Shown: positions 8,878 through 18,842, counted from the stretch's first letter. The stretch is 64,000 nucleotides of DNA from Methylobacterium longum (GCF_022179385.1 NZ_BPQS01000005.1:186001-250000); one strand, 5' to 3'. The notes: generated by a model not told the origin, from the sequence alone. Numbers and translations are program-made.

Positions 8878-9729
8878 TCAGGTCAGCGCCCGCGCCGCCG
8901 CGCCGGCCGCATCATCCACGCGGTCGATGTCGGGCGCCTCGATGTGCCGGTAGCGGGCCTGGATCAGCCCGAAGGCCCCGAAGGCGGCGTGGCCCGCCGC
9001 CGCGAGCCCGAGCAGGACCCAGCCGTAGGGCTGGGCGCGCAGCAGCGCGAAGGCCTCGGCCAGACCCTTGGCGTCGGACGAGCGCTGGTGCCACGCCGCC
9101 GCCACCAGGAAGGCGCCGATGATCAGGAAGGCCAGGCCCCGCGCCGCGTAGCCGAACCGGCCGATCGGGCCGGCCCAGCGCGCGCGGGCCTGCGCGTCGA
9201 GGGCCAGCCGATCGGTGACGTCGCCGCGCCACGCCTTGCCGAGGAAGCCGAAGCCGCCGCCGGCGACCGCGAGGCCAACGAGGGCCACGAGCCAGCGGCC
9301 AAAGGGCTTGCCGAGGAGCCACGCGGTCCCGTCATGCACGCCGTCGCCGCCGCTCATGCCGAGGCCGAGGCTGAGCGAGGCCGCGCTGACGGCGAGGCCG
9401 AGATAGAGTGCGGCGCTGATCAGGTGGGCGCCGCGCACCGCGATGCCCTTGGCCGACGTCCCCCGCCGGTCGGCATCCGTGACGCCCTCGACGAGGCGCC
9501 AGAGGGCGAAGCCCAGGAGGCCCAGCGCGATCAATCCGACGACGGCGGCGCCGAAGGGGCCGGCCATCACCGCCCGCAGGGCGTCCTTGCTGTCGCCGGC
9601 CCGGCCGCCATGCCCGAGGGCGGCCAGCAGGGCGAGCCCCCCGACCACGATGTAGACGACGCCGCGGGCGCCGTAGCCGAGGCGCGCGATGCGCTCGATC
9701 GTGTTGCGGCCGCCGGGAAGGGTCATCAT
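8878..9729 (-). CDS. DUF1206 integral membrane protein
   Basis: A 283-aa membrane protein with the threefold internal repeat of DUF1206: IARLGYGARGVVYIVVGGLA near residue 15, a central VRGAHLISAALYLGLA repeat, and IGRFGYAARGLAFLIIGAFL near 195. Each repeat contributes two hydrophobic helices, giving about six. The family is widespread in actinobacteria and methylobacteria without known function. The frame continues to a TTG at 9810, but the extra 27 residues are Pro/Ala-rich, so I start at the first of two tandem ATGs; neither start has a good ribosome site. Confidence 0.82.
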   Translation of the reverse strand: MMTLPGGRNTIERIARLGYGARGVVYIVVGGLALLAALGHGGRAGDSKDALRAVMAGPFGAAVVGLIALGLLGFALWRLVEGVTDADRRGTSAKGIAVRGAHLISAALYLGLAVSAASLSLGLGMSGGDGVHDGTAWLLGKPFGRWLVALVGLAVAGGGFGFLGKAWRGDVTDRLALDAQARARWAGPIGRFGYAARGLAFLIIGAFLVAAAWHQRSSDAKGLAEAFALLRAQPYGWVLLGLAAAGHAAFGAFGLIQARYRHIEAPDIDRVDDAAGAAARALT

Positions 9730-9861
9730 CGGCGCGGCCGGGACGACGGGGATCGGGTGTTCGGCAGGGGCGGCATCGGGACGGGCATCCGGTGGAGCGA
9801 GACCGGTCAACGCCCGGCGGCGCGCACCCGATCCGTTGCCGGCACAACCTTCGGTTCCACC

Positions 9862-10203
9862 CTAGAGCGGCGTCCGCTCGGCCCGCCCGGTGAGCGCCAC
9901 GTAGAAGCCGAGCCCGTCCTGGGACGGGAGGGTCTGCAGGCGCTCGATCAGGCCGCGGCGCTTCGCGTCGAGGAGGAGGCGCCCCGCCGGCTGGAACAGG
10001 GTCTCACCACCGCCCTCGGGGGGCGGATCGAGCCGGATCGCCACGGTCTTGCCCTTGGCGAAGCGGCTGCGCTCCAGCATGTCCTTGAGCGAGGCCTCGG
10101 CGGTCGCCCGGTTGGTGCCGCGCAGGTCGAGCACGGATTCGGCGTCGGTCACGCCGAGGGAACCGCGCAGCTTGGCCGCGTAGAAATCTTCGAAATGGGG
10201 CAA
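9862..10203 (-). CDS. Smr-like hypothetical protein
   Basis: A 113-aa protein beginning PHFEDFYAAKLRGSLG, then ESVLDLRGTNRATAEASLKD and an amphipathic AGRLLLDAKRRGLIERLQTL. LDLRG followed by a long helix resembles the LDLHG start of Smr domains, but the HGKG signature is not present, so this is only a resemblance. The open frame extends far upstream by antisense-like readthrough; the region of natural composition begins at TTG 10203, which is preceded by AAGG, and I take that as the start. It is followed by the DUF1206 gene on the same strand. Confidence 0.6.
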   Translation of the reverse strand: MPHFEDFYAAKLRGSLGVTDAESVLDLRGTNRATAEASLKDMLERSRFAKGKTVAIRLDPPPEGGGETLFQPAGRLLLDAKRRGLIERLQTLPSQDGLGFYVALTGRAERTPL

Positions 10204-10250
10204 GTCGGTGCCTTGATGCTTCGCCGGTCGATGAGGTGGGGTCCGGGCGC

Positions 10251-10748
10251 TCAGAAGGCGAGGCCACGGGAGATTTTGCGCACCCGCACGGCGCCGTCGA
10301 GCCCGAGGGCCGCGACGCTCCAATCCTGCCCGGCGCGCCGCCGGGCCGCGACCCGCGCCGCCTCGGAATTGGTGCGGCTGAAGTCGAACTGGGGGCCGCC
10401 GTCGAGGCTCATGGCCGAGGGCGCCTCGGCGATGCAGAGCGGATCCGTGGCGCAGCCCTCCGGGAGGGGCGGTCCGCACCGCACCACGAGGTCGCGGATG
10501 GGCGCGCCATCGTCCACATCGCTGGGGATCGCCGGATCCGGCCTGGCGCGGCAGCCCCGCGGCTCCGCCAGCGGATCGCGCCGTCCCGCGGGGGTCATGA
10601 CGATGCGCCGGTGCCGCTCCCGCGGCGCCGCCGCGGGCACGGGCACGCCGTCGAGCAGCGTCCGGCGCTCCTCGTCCGGGCGCGGCTCCAGCCCGCGCCT
10701 GTATGCGGCGACGCTCCTGCCCGCGTCGCGCTTCACGGCCCATGCCAT
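10251..10748 (-). CDS. Hypothetical protein, 165 aa
   Basis: Product begins MAWAVKRDAGRSVAAYRRGL and contains a mid-protein segment IRDLVVRCGPPLPEGCATD and a C-terminal half reading as ordinary globular sequence (DWSVAALGLDGAVRVRKISR). ATG 10748 is chosen because GGAGG lies seven bases upstream; an 11-residue longer frame exists. There is no signal peptide or membrane segment. Four cysteines are present but not in a recognisable metal motif. I cannot place it in a family. It lies between the M23 peptidase and the Smr-like gene, all on the minus strand. Confidence 0.6.
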   Translation of the reverse strand: MAWAVKRDAGRSVAAYRRGLEPRPDEERRTLLDGVPVPAAAPRERHRRIVMTPAGRRDPLAEPRGCRARPDPAIPSDVDDGAPIRDLVVRCGPPLPEGCATDPLCIAEAPSAMSLDGGPQFDFSRTNSEAARVAARRRAGQDWSVAALGLDGAVRVRKISRGLAF

Positions 10749-10805
10749 GGCGGCCTCCGATCGCGACTCGGAGGCTAGCACGGAACGGGAATCCCGGCGA
10801 CGGCG

Positions 10806-11990
10806 TCAGTCGCCCGCGCCCTCGGCCGTCAGGACCGTCGCGCCCGCGTCGAGGAACCGCTGCGGGTCCACCGGCTCGCCGTCGATGCGGGTCTCGTAAT
10901 GCAGGTGCGCGCCGGTGGAGCGCCCCGTCGAACCGACGAAGCCGATCACCTCGCCGGCGGCCACGCGCTGCCCCGGGCGCACCGCGATGCGGGCGAGGTG
11001 ACCGAACCGGGTGGTCAGGCCGTGGCCGTGGTCGATCTCGACCATGTTACCGTAGCCGCCGGCGAACTCCGCGGCCGCCACGCGGCCGGGCGCGGTGGCC
11101 CGGGCGGGCGCGCCGTACTCCGCCTTCAGGTCGAGGCCCGTATGCAGGGCGAGGCCGCGGGTGAACGGGTCGAGGCGCGTGCCGAACGGGCTCGACACGG
11201 CCGTGTCGCCGCGGATCGGACGGTTCACCGGCAGCCGGGCCGCGACGCGGCGCAGGCGCTCGCCGTCGCCGAGCGCCCGGCGGGCCAGGGCGAGGCCGGC
11301 CTCGAACCCGGATCCGTCCAGGGTCCGGGGGTCGAGGGCGACCAGCGGGCCACCGAGGCCGGCCGACGGCGCGGGCGCGTCGAAGCGGCCGGGATCGAGG
11401 CCGAGGCGGCCGATCAGCGCCCGCAGGCGCCGGACCTCGTCGTCGGCCCGCCCGGCCACGCGGACGAGGTGCTCGCCCTGCGCGGCCTGCAGACCGTCGA
11501 GGCGCGCCTCCAGCCGGATGAGCCCCATCTCGGCCTGCCGCGCGCTCTGGCGGGGGAACGGCCGGACGGGGGCGGGCGGGGGCTCGGAATCCTCGGAGGG
11601 GCGCAGGAGCAGTCCGTCGGCGTCGCGCCGCGTCAGCGCGCCGGTGGCGACCGGGTCGGGCAGGGCCGGCCGACCGAGCCGGTCTAGGACCGCGGCGCGC
11701 CGCTCGAGTTCGGCCTGGCGCTCCAGCGCCGCCGTGACCCGGTCGACCAGGCCGGATTCGGCACCCGCATGCGCGCGGCGGTCGCGATCCAGCAGGTCCT
11801 GGAGGGTGCCGATCCGCGCCTCGTAGGCGTCCCGCATCGCGGCCTGCCGGGCCACGAACCCGGCGAGCACGTCGTCGTGGAACACGATCAGGTAGGAGGC
11901 CCCGAGGGCCCAGGCGAGGGCGAGGCCCGCAGCCAGCCAGGGCGTGGCCTGACGAGGCCTGAGGCGCGAGAGGATCTGCGAACGGTGCAT
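10806..11990 (-). CDS. M23 (LytM) family metallopeptidase
   Basis: A 394-aa envelope protein with one N-terminal transmembrane anchor (residues 20-40), a long Arg/Glu-rich coiled-coil region (about 50-210) and a C-terminal LytM domain. The zinc-site residues are visible as HTGLDLKAEYG near 280 and GAHLHYETRIDG near 360, so the domain looks catalytically intact, unlike divisome activators such as EnvC. Proteins of this layout cut peptidoglycan cross-links or regulate amidases in the periplasm. I start at the ATG at 11990; a TTG at 12020 in the same frame is possible. Single-gene unit, convergent with nothing. Confidence 0.85.
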   Translation of the reverse strand: MHRSQILSRLRPRQATPWLAAGLALAWALGASYLIVFHDDVLAGFVARQAAMRDAYEARIGTLQDLLDRDRRAHAGAESGLVDRVTAALERQAELERRAAVLDRLGRPALPDPVATGALTRRDADGLLLRPSEDSEPPPAPVRPFPRQSARQAEMGLIRLEARLDGLQAAQGEHLVRVAGRADDEVRRLRALIGRLGLDPGRFDAPAPSAGLGGPLVALDPRTLDGSGFEAGLALARRALGDGERLRRVAARLPVNRPIRGDTAVSSPFGTRLDPFTRGLALHTGLDLKAEYGAPARATAPGRVAAAEFAGGYGNMVEIDHGHGLTTRFGHLARIAVRPGQRVAAGEVIGFVGSTGRSTGAHLHYETRIDGEPVDPQRFLDAGATVLTAEGAGD

Positions 11991-12073
11991 CGGGACGGCC
12001 CCGGGGAAGCCATCATTCAAGCCGCAGTAAGGTTAAGGATCCGTCGAGGGCCGCGACCGGAGCGTGCCCCCCG

Positions 12074-12541
12074 TCAGGGCAGGGCGCGCGCCGCTGCCAG
12101 CACCGCCTCGGCGTGGCCCGGCACCTTCACCTTCGGCCAGACCTTGGCGGTGCGCCCCTCCCGGTCGATGAGCACCGTGGTGCGCTCGACCCCCATGTAC
12201 TTGCGACCGTACATGCTCTTCTCGATCCAGACACCGTAGGCCTCGAGCACGCCCTTGTCCTCGTCCGAGGCCAGCGGGAAGGTGAGCCCGTACTTGCCGC
12301 AGAACTTGTCGTGGCTCTTCACCGGGTCCGGCGAGACGCCGACGACCTTCGCGCCGGCCTCGGCGAAGGCCGGCAGGAGGCCATTGAAGTCCTGCGCCTC
12401 GAGGGTGCAGCCGCTCGTGTCGTCCTTCGGGTAGAAGTAGAGCACGACTTTGTGACCCCTGAGCGCGGACAGGGCGACGCGCCCTCCCGCAGAGGCGGGC
12501 AGGTCGAAATCGGGGGCGGGGTCACCCTCGGACAGGGACAT
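12074..12541 (-). CDS. bcp: Thioredoxin-dependent thiol peroxidase (Bcp)
   Basis: A 155-aa peroxiredoxin of the BCP/PrxQ class that reduces H2O2 and organic hydroperoxides with thioredoxin. The peroxidatic cysteine lies in YPKDDTSGCTLEAQDF near residue 46. The resolving cysteine five residues later in many BCPs is Gln here; another Cys follows in KFCGKYGLTFPL, so the resolving mechanism may differ or be 1-Cys. GGAAGG precedes ATG 12541. The gene is divergent from the AsmA-like gene across 183 bases. Identity is secure from length and motif order. Confidence 0.93.
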   Translation of the reverse strand: MSLSEGDPAPDFDLPASAGGRVALSALRGHKVVLYFYPKDDTSGCTLEAQDFNGLLPAFAEAGAKVVGVSPDPVKSHDKFCGKYGLTFPLASDEDKGVLEAYGVWIEKSMYGRKYMGVERTTVLIDREGRTAKVWPKVKVPGHAEAVLAAARALP

Positions 12542-12724
12542 CGTGCCTTCCTTTCGGCCGATTGATGATGTGCAATCGATCGCGTGCCCGGCATCACGCG
12601 GTTGCGCCGCGCACGTCCGAGACAAAACCGGAGTCGCGACCGCTGTAAAGCGCGGGCGCGCTTCGATCCACCGGCCGCGGCGCCTCACCGCATCGCGCGC
12701 TGAGCCCCCGGAACAAGGGTCCCG

Positions 12725-15700
12725 ATGGCGGACGAGACAACGTCGGCATGCAGGCCCCGGGGGAGGGCGCGCCGCTGGGGTGGCTTCTGCCTCGTGAGCG
12801 CCCTCGCCCTGGTGCTGCTCATCGGCGCCGGGATCGGCGTCGTGGCCCTGCGCCTGTCCAACGGACCGCTGCAGATCGACGCCCTGTCGCGCCGCGTCGC
12901 GACCGCGGTGGCCGAGCGCATCGGCCCGGGCTGGAGCATCGGCATCCGTGGCAGCAGCCTGGAGCTCGACCGCGAGAACGCCCTGAGCCTGCGCTTCTCC
13001 GGCCTCGACATCCGCAACCCGCAGGGCGCGCTCGTGGTCCGCGCCCCCCTGGCGCTGGTCAGCCTCGACCTGTGGAGCCTCCTGCGCTTCAACCTGCAGC
13101 CGCGCTCGATCGAGTTCCGCGAGACGCAGACCACCGCGCTGGTGCACCGGGACGGCTCCATCGCCTTCGCGGCCTCGGAGGCCAACCACCCCGTCGATAT
13201 CGAGCCGGTCACGCCGCCGAGCGTGGACGGGGTGCGGGGCAGCGTCTCACCGCTCTCGGCCGCGATCGCGTCGATCTTCGGGGTGGTGCTGGATTCGAGC
13301 GGCGTCGTCGGCGCCCTCGACCGGGCCCGCGTCACGGACGCGCGCCTGAGGCTGATCGACGAGGACGGGCACGAGCGGGCCGTGTTCTCGCGGGTCAACG
13401 GCCTGTTCGGGCGCGATCCGGCGAACGGCTCCCGCAACTTCGAGATACGGCTCGACGGGCCGCACGGCGAGTGGCGCTTCGGCGGCTCCCTGCGCGACGG
13501 CGCCGACGGGCAGGAGCGCTCGGGCATCATCACCCTCGACGACCTGCCGGTAACCGACCTGCTGCTGCTCTCGGGCCAGTCGGGCCTGCCGCTGACCACG
13601 GACCTGAAGCTCTCGGCCCGCGCCGACGTGAGCCTGGCGGCGGGACGCATCCGGATGATGAGCGCCAAGGTCCACACCGGCGACGGCACGTTCCTGATCG
13701 AGGAGAAGGACTTCAACCCCGTCACCGTCGAGAGCCTCGACGCCGCGCTGACCTGGGACGAGGCCGGCCGCGTGATGGCGCTCGACGGCCTGGACTACCG
13801 CGGCGCCGGCAACGCCGTGCATCTCACCGGCGCGTGGAGGGGGAGTCCCCCGGACGCGCCCACCGCCTGGACCGCGACGCTGGCGAGCCGCGACGCCATC
13901 CTGCGCGGGGCGACCGCGCAGGACGCGCCGGTGAAGATCGATGCCCTGGACGTGCAGCTCTCCGGCCGCGACGGCGGCCTCGCCATCGACGCGCTGAACC
14001 TGTCCGCCCCGGGCGTGACGGGGACGATCACCGGCACCATCGGCACCACGGCCGACGAGGGCGGGCTCACCCTCCACATCGTCGGCCATGACGGCGAGGT
14101 CCGGACCGGACTTCGCCTCTGGCCCGAGCACATCGCGCCGCCGGCCCGGATCTATCTGGTGGACCAGTTGCGGCGCGGACGCGTCGATTCGGTCGACATC
14201 CGGGTGAAGATGTCCGGGACCGTGCTGGCCGCCGCCACCCGGGGCGAGCCGGCGCCCGACGAGTCCGTCCGCATCGACTTCCACGTCTCGGACGCGGCCA
14301 TCGACGTCACCGGCGACGCGCCGCCGGTGACGAAGGGCAACGTCGTCGGCGTCATCACCGGGCGCTCGACCACGGTGCGCAACGTCACCGCCGAGGTGCA
14401 CGGGCCGGACGGCCGCGGGCTCGCGATCACGGACGGCAGCTTCGTCATCCCGAAGACCACCCCGGACCGGGTGGTGGCGCAGATCGGCATGCGGCTCTCG
14501 GGGGGCGCCGACGGGATGGCCTCCGTGCTCCAGGCGAAGCTGTTCAAGAGCGTGATGAGCGTCGATCTCGACACCGCCACGATCAAGGGCAGCGCCGACC
14601 TGCGGGTCGACTTCCCCCTCGACCTCAAGCACATCCCCGACCTGCCGGACCTGCCGGTGACCCTGACGGGCACGCTGGCCGACCTGTCGGTCGACAAGGT
14701 GATGGGCAAGGACCGGCTAGAATCCGGTCGGTTCTCCCTGTCGTACGACCGCGGCGCCTTCGGGCTGAAGGGCGACGGTCGCGTCGCGGGCGCGCCCGTC
14801 TCGGTGGACCTGCGCCAGCCGAAGGTCGGTCAGCCGGGCGAGGCCGTGGTCAACCTGTCGCTCGACGACGCCGTCCGGGGCCGGAAAGGCCTGCCGACCG
14901 CGCCGCAGCTCAGCGGCACGATCCCGGTGCGCGCCGTGGTGCCGATCGGACGGCCGGGGGCGGCCAAGCCGCCGATCCGGGTCGAGGCCGACCTCGCCAG
15001 GGCCGGGATCGACGGGTTGCTGCCGGGACTGACGAAGCCCGCCGGCAAGCCGGGGCGTCTCACCTTCACCCTCGTGGACGGCGGCCAGACCCTGGAGCTA
15101 CGCGATCTCGCCTTCGAGGCGGGGGCGGCATCGGCGCGCGGCACCGTCGCCATCACCCCGGAGGGCGGCCTGGAACGGGCGGATCTCACCGGCGTCAAGC
15201 TCTCGCCCGGCGACGACCTGCGGGTCAGCCTCGACCGGACCGGCAGCGGCTACAAGGTCGTGGTCCGGGGCGCGGTGGCGGATGCGCGGCCGTTCCTGAA
15301 GTCGCTGGGGGGCCCGGACGCCAAGGGCGGCAAGGACGCCAGGGAGACGAACCCCAAGGACATCGAAGCCGACATCCAGCTGCCGATCGTCACGGGCTTC
15401 AACGAGGAGGCGCTCACCAACGCCAACCTGCGCCTGTCGCTGCACGGCAAGACCCTGCGCGCGGCCAACATCACCGGACGCTTCCGCGCCGCGCCGTTCG
15501 CCGCCACCGTCACACGCGGCGAGCGCGGCGCGCCGACCCTCGCCGTGGACGCGGCCGATGCCGGCGCGACGCTGCGCTTCGTCGACGTGTACCGGCGGAT
15601 GTATGGCGGGCGGCTCAACGCTGGCATCGGCCTCAACGACGGCCCGCAAGCCGGCGTCGTGCAGATCCGCGACTTTGCCCTGCGCAACGAGCCGGCCCTG

Positions 15701-16174
15701 TCGAGCATCATGGCCCAGGGGCCGGAGCCGGCCGACACGGACGCGGCCCGCGGGCGCCGGGTCGCCCCCGGCCGGGCGGCCGGCGACGTCACCTTCGACC
15801 GGATGCGGGCCAACTTCGTGCGCAACGGAAGCCGGGTGGATTTCAGCGACGCGGCGATCTCGAACGCCGCCATGGGCTTCACCCTGTCGGGCTGGCTCGA
15901 TACCGGCCGCGAGCGCACCGACATGAACGGCACCTTCGTGCCGCTCTACGGGCTGAACAACGTCGCCTCGCAGCTGCCGCTCCTGGGACCGCTCCTCGGG
16001 GGCGGGCACAACGAGGGCCTGTTCGCGGTGAACTTCCGCGTCGTGGGCAAGCTCGCCGCACCGGACGTGAGCGTGAACCCGCTCTCGGCCATCGCCCCGG
16101 GCTTCCTGCGCAAGCTGTTCAGCGCCGGCGGCGGGCCCTTCGCGGACGGGTTGCAGGGGGTGCAGCCGCAATAG
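12725..16174 (+). CDS. AsmA/YhdP-like DUF3971 envelope protein
   Basis: A 1149-aa protein with one N-terminal transmembrane helix (about residues 20-45) and a long periplasmic body of repeating beta-rich segments. The segment after the anchor (SGLDIRNPQGALVVRAP) and the later paired SLDLDTATIKGSADLRVDFP region fit the DUF3971 and AsmA C-terminal families. Such proteins (AsmA, TamB, YhdP) form hydrophobic bridges proposed to carry phospholipid from inner to outer membrane. The C-terminus, LLGGGHNEGLFAVNFRVVGKL, is typical of the AsmA-2 region. It is monocistronic. An exact orthologue cannot be named by eye; YhdP is the nearest E. coli relation. Confidence 0.83.
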   Translation: MADETTSACRPRGRARRWGGFCLVSALALVLLIGAGIGVVALRLSNGPLQIDALSRRVATAVAERIGPGWSIGIRGSSLELDRENALSLRFSGLDIRNPQGALVVRAPLALVSLDLWSLLRFNLQPRSIEFRETQTTALVHRDGSIAFAASEANHPVDIEPVTPPSVDGVRGSVSPLSAAIASIFGVVLDSSGVVGALDRARVTDARLRLIDEDGHERAVFSRVNGLFGRDPANGSRNFEIRLDGPHGEWRFGGSLRDGADGQERSGIITLDDLPVTDLLLLSGQSGLPLTTDLKLSARADVSLAAGRIRMMSAKVHTGDGTFLIEEKDFNPVTVESLDAALTWDEAGRVMALDGLDYRGAGNAVHLTGAWRGSPPDAPTAWTATLASRDAILRGATAQDAPVKIDALDVQLSGRDGGLAIDALNLSAPGVTGTITGTIGTTADEGGLTLHIVGHDGEVRTGLRLWPEHIAPPARIYLVDQLRRGRVDSVDIRVKMSGTVLAAATRGEPAPDESVRIDFHVSDAAIDVTGDAPPVTKGNVVGVITGRSTTVRNVTAEVHGPDGRGLAITDGSFVIPKTTPDRVVAQIGMRLSGGADGMASVLQAKLFKSVMSVDLDTATIKGSADLRVDFPLDLKHIPDLPDLPVTLTGTLADLSVDKVMGKDRLESGRFSLSYDRGAFGLKGDGRVAGAPVSVDLRQPKVGQPGEAVVNLSLDDAVRGRKGLPTAPQLSGTIPVRAVVPIGRPGAAKPPIRVEADLARAGIDGLLPGLTKPAGKPGRLTFTLVDGGQTLELRDLAFEAGAASARGTVAITPEGGLERADLTGVKLSPGDDLRVSLDRTGSGYKVVVRGAVADARPFLKSLGGPDAKGGKDARETNPKDIEADIQLPIVTGFNEEALTNANLRLSLHGKTLRAANITGRFRAAPFAATVTRGERGAPTLAVDAADAGATLRFVDVYRRMYGGRLNAGIGLNDGPQAGVVQIRDFALRNEPALSSIMAQGPEPADTDAARGRRVAPGRAAGDVTFDRMRANFVRNGSRVDFSDAAISNAAMGFTLSGWLDTGRERTDMNGTFVPLYGLNNVASQLPLLGPLLGGGHNEGLFAVNFRVVGKLAAPDVSVNPLSAIAPGFLRKLFSAGGGPFADGLQGVQPQ

Positions 16175-16355
16175 GTCGGGCACCGTCACCGCCGCGTATC
16201 GATCCGATCACGGGGGATAGGCTCCGGCCGCGCGTTCCGGCCGCTGCAGCGTCCGCCATCGGTCCGCGCCAGGCCAATCGACGGACGGGAGCGCGCGGGG
16301 ACGGTGGCGATGCGTTTCGCGTCGTGAGGCCGCAGACGGGGCGCGGCATGAAAAA

Positions 16356-16379
16356 CCCGGCGCGGCGGGCCGCGCCGGG
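16356..16379 (-). terminator. Intrinsic terminator of fpr
   Basis: A perfect 10-bp GC stem (CCCGGCGCGG / CCGCGCCGGG, four-base loop) followed on the minus strand by TTTTT at 16355-16351. It lies 25 bases past the fpr stop codon and is the clearest Rho-independent terminator in the window. Confidence 0.85.
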
Positions 16380-16403
16380 CTGAAACCGGATCGCTGAGAA
16401 CGC

Positions 16404-17177
16404 CTACTTCTCCACGAAGGCCTTCTCGATCACGTAGTGGCCGGCCTCGCCGTGGTTGCCCTCCTCGTAGCCACGCGAGGACAGGAGTTCCCGGGTGTCG
16501 CGGATCATGTCGGGGCTGCCGCAGAGCATGAACCGGTCGTTCTCGATCGACATGTCGGGCAAGCCGATATCCTCGAACAGCTTGCCTGAGACCATCAGGT
16601 CGGTGATCCGGCCGCGGTTGCGGAACGGCTCGCGGGTCACGGTCGGGTAGTAGACCAGCTGGTTCGAGATCATCTCGCCCAGGAACTCGTGCTTGGGCAG
16701 GGTGTCGGTGATGGTCTCGCCGTAGGCCAGTTCCTGCACCTGCCGGCAGCCATGCACCAGCACGACCTTCTCGAAGCGCTCGTACGCCTCGGGATCCTTG
16801 ATGATTGACAGGAACGGCGCGAGCCCCGTGCCGGTGCCGAGCAGGTAGAGGTGCCGGCCCGGCAGCAGGTTGTCGAGCACCAGGGTGCCGGTCGGCTTCT
16901 TGCCGACGATGATCGGGTCGCCGACCTTGAGGTGCTGGAGCTTGGAGGTCAGCGGCCCGTCCTGGACCTTGATCGAGAAGAACTCGAGTTCCTCCTCGTA
17001 ATTGGCCGAGACCACCGAGTAGGCGCGCAGCAGCGGCCGGCCTTCGACCTCCAGGCCGATCATGGTGAATTCGCCGTTGCGGAATCGGAACGCCGGGTCC
17101 CGCGTGGTGCGGAACGAGAACAGGTTGTCGGTCCAGTGATGGACCGACAGAACGCGCTCCTCGTAGAACTTGCTCAT
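16404..17177 (-). CDS. fpr: Ferredoxin/flavodoxin-NADP+ reductase
   Basis: A 257-aa bacterial-type FAD reductase exchanging electrons between NADPH and ferredoxin or flavodoxin. FAD-binding LRAYSVVSANYEEELEFF lies near residue 50, the loop DGPLTSKLQHLKVGD near 75, and the NADP-binding LLGTGTGLAPFLSI near 110. The C-terminus (GHYVIEKAFVEK) ends in the short extension typical of alphaproteobacterial Fpr. The ATG at 17177 follows GAGGTC; a longer frame to 17363 is low-complexity and rejected. Supplies reduced ferredoxin or dissipates NADPH in oxidative stress; the physiological partner is not shown here. Confidence 0.93.
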   Translation of the reverse strand: MSKFYEERVLSVHHWTDNLFSFRTTRDPAFRFRNGEFTMIGLEVEGRPLLRAYSVVSANYEEELEFFSIKVQDGPLTSKLQHLKVGDPIIVGKKPTGTLVLDNLLPGRHLYLLGTGTGLAPFLSIIKDPEAYERFEKVVLVHGCRQVQELAYGETITDTLPKHEFLGEMISNQLVYYPTVTREPFRNRGRITDLMVSGKLFEDIGLPDMSIENDRFMLCGSPDMIRDTRELLSSRGYEEGNHGEAGHYVIEKAFVEK

Positions 17178-17486
17178 GGACGGATCAGACCTCGAATCCT
17201 CTGACGCTCGGCTCACGGCCCCGACCTTCCCGGGGCGCGTGGTTCGGCGGGTCGCCGCCGCCCCGCCCGGGCGGGGATGGATCCTCGGGCGAGACGATCC
17301 GCCCGGATCCAGATGATGAACACACGTGCGGTGCTTCTTTCGCAGTTGCAGCACGCCCGTCAAGGCGCGCCGACATCACACCCACGGAAGAAGTGAACGG
17401 CCTGGAATCGTTCGAATATTTAGCGCCTCCCCGGACCGTCTGCAGTACCGTCCCGGACATGGGAGGGTTGCCGGAGGCCGCGGTCG
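17178..17486. promoter_or_regulatory. fpr upstream region, no gene
   Basis: A 309-base gap. On the minus strand TTGACG at 17363-17358 is a possible -35 for fpr, but the hexamer 17 bases on (AAAGAA) is a poor -10. An AT-rich patch (ttcgaatatttag) lies near 17410. No credible coding sequence is seen. Confidence 0.3.
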
Positions 17487-18437
17487 TCAGACGCGGCGGT
17501 CGGGCCGGAGCGGCTTGAGCCCCGCCTCGATCTCGGCGCGGCGCGGCTCCAGCAAGGGCGGCAGGGCGAGGCCCTCGCCCAGGGACTCCAGGGGCTCGTC
17601 CGCGGTGAAGCCCGGCCCGTCGGTGGCGATCTCGAACAGGATGCCGTTCGGCTCGCGGAAGTAGAGGCTGCGGAAATAGTAGCGGTCGACCGGACCGCTG
17701 GTCGGCACCCGGGCGGCCATCAGCCGGTCGGCCCAGGCGTCGTAGGCTGCATCCGGAATGCGGAAGGCGACATGATGCACCGCGCCCGCACCCGGCCGGG
17801 CCGGCGCGGACGGATCGGCCCGGAGCTGGATCTCCGCGGCCGGACCGCCGGGCCCCATCGCGTAGACCTCCACAGGCCCGTCGCCCGTCTCGAAGGCGCG
17901 GTCCCGGCGCATGTCGAGCACCCCGGTGAGCACAGCGGCGGTGCGCGACGGGTCCGGAACCGAGAGCCGGATCGGACCCAGGCCGCGGATCTGGTAGGCG
18001 GCCGGCACCGGGGACCCCTCCCAGGGATGCTCCGGGCCGGTCCCGCCATCGTCCACCAGGGCGAGGCGCTGACCTTCCGGATCCTCGAAGTCGAAGGTGA
18101 GGCGCCCGTCGCGCAGGGTGGGCTCGGCCTCGACGATCCCGGCCTCGCGCAGGCGCGCGTGCCACCACGCCACCGCGCCTTCGCCCGGCACCCGCAGATG
18201 CGTGCGCGTGATGCTGTTCGAGCCCCGCCGCTCCCGGGGCGCCGGCCAGTCGAAGAAGGTGATGTCGGTGCCGGGGCTCGCCAGACCGTCGGCGTAGAAC
18301 AGGTGGTAGGCCGAGACGTCGTCCTGGTTCACCGTCTTCTTCACGAGGCGCAGCCCCAAGGTGCCGGTGTAGAACGCGACGTTCTCGGCCGCGCGGGCGG
18401 TCACCGCGGTGAGATGGTGGATGCCGGTGAGCTGCAT
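17487..18437 (-). CDS. Ring-cleaving dioxygenase, VOC family
   Basis: A 316-aa two-domain glyoxalase-fold protein like LinE/PcpA and the MhqE/MhqO proteins, which open hydroquinone-type rings with Fe(II). Two VOC modules are seen: one starting [20 protein letters not shown] (the HH supplies a metal ligand), the other from [14 protein letters not shown] with [12 protein letters not shown] and [18 protein letters not shown] (second His and Glu ligands). The C-terminal [18 protein letters not shown] is typical of the family. The start ATG at 18437 replaces a longer frame to 18548. The natural substrate is not identifiable; no catabolic neighbours accompany it. Confidence 0.85.
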   Translation of the reverse strand: MQLTGIHHLTAVTARAAENVAFYTGTLGLRLVKKTVNQDDVSAYHLFYADGLASPGTDITFFDWPAPRERRGSNSITRTHLRVPGEGAVAWWHARLREAGIVEAEPTLRDGRLTFDFEDPEGQRLALVDDGGTGPEHPWEGSPVPAAYQIRGLGPIRLSVPDPSRTAAVLTGVLDMRRDRAFETGDGPVEVYAMGPGGPAAEIQLRADPSAPARPGAGAVHHVAFRIPDAAYDAWADRLMAARVPTSGPVDRYYFRSLYFREPNGILFEIATDGPGFTADEPLESLGEGLALPPLLEPRRAEIEAGLKPLRPDRRV

Positions 18438-18842
18438 ATCGGTCCGGGGGTTCGCCTCGTCAGGCCTCAGGTAGGGAGGGGCGTCGGGGTTGCGAGCGAC
18501 GGACGGCAGGCGCGTCGTCGCGCTTCGGGCCGCGCCGTGACGTTGCACCGGGATGTGGCTTCAGACGCGGCCGAACGGCTGCAGAACGCGCGCCAGGATG
18601 CGCAACGGCACGGGCTGCGCCCGCAGGCGGTCCTCGGACAGCACCGCCGCGACCGCCGCATCCGACCCACAGTCGCCGCGCACCCGTGCCGGCGCCGCCG
18701 GGACCCGGATCAGCAGCTATCCGGCCTCCCGGGGGAGGGCGCGCAGGCGACCATCACCGCCCCGATCAGGGCCCGGCCTCGCCGGCCGTCGGAACCGAGC
18801 GCCGCCCGAGCGGAGCGGCGCTTCGCTCAGGACCCGATTCGC
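18438..18842. other. 405-base gap, no gene seen
   Basis: Only Arg/Pro/Ala-rich frames typical of GC-rich noncoding DNA occur here. It must carry the dioxygenase promoter, but I see no clear hexamers, palindrome or RNA-like structure. Confidence 0.5.

Noticed and set aside
17326..17363. N-terminal extension of fpr to 17363
   Set aside because: Extension is Arg/Pro-rich and outside the conserved protein; the ATG at 17177 has better context.
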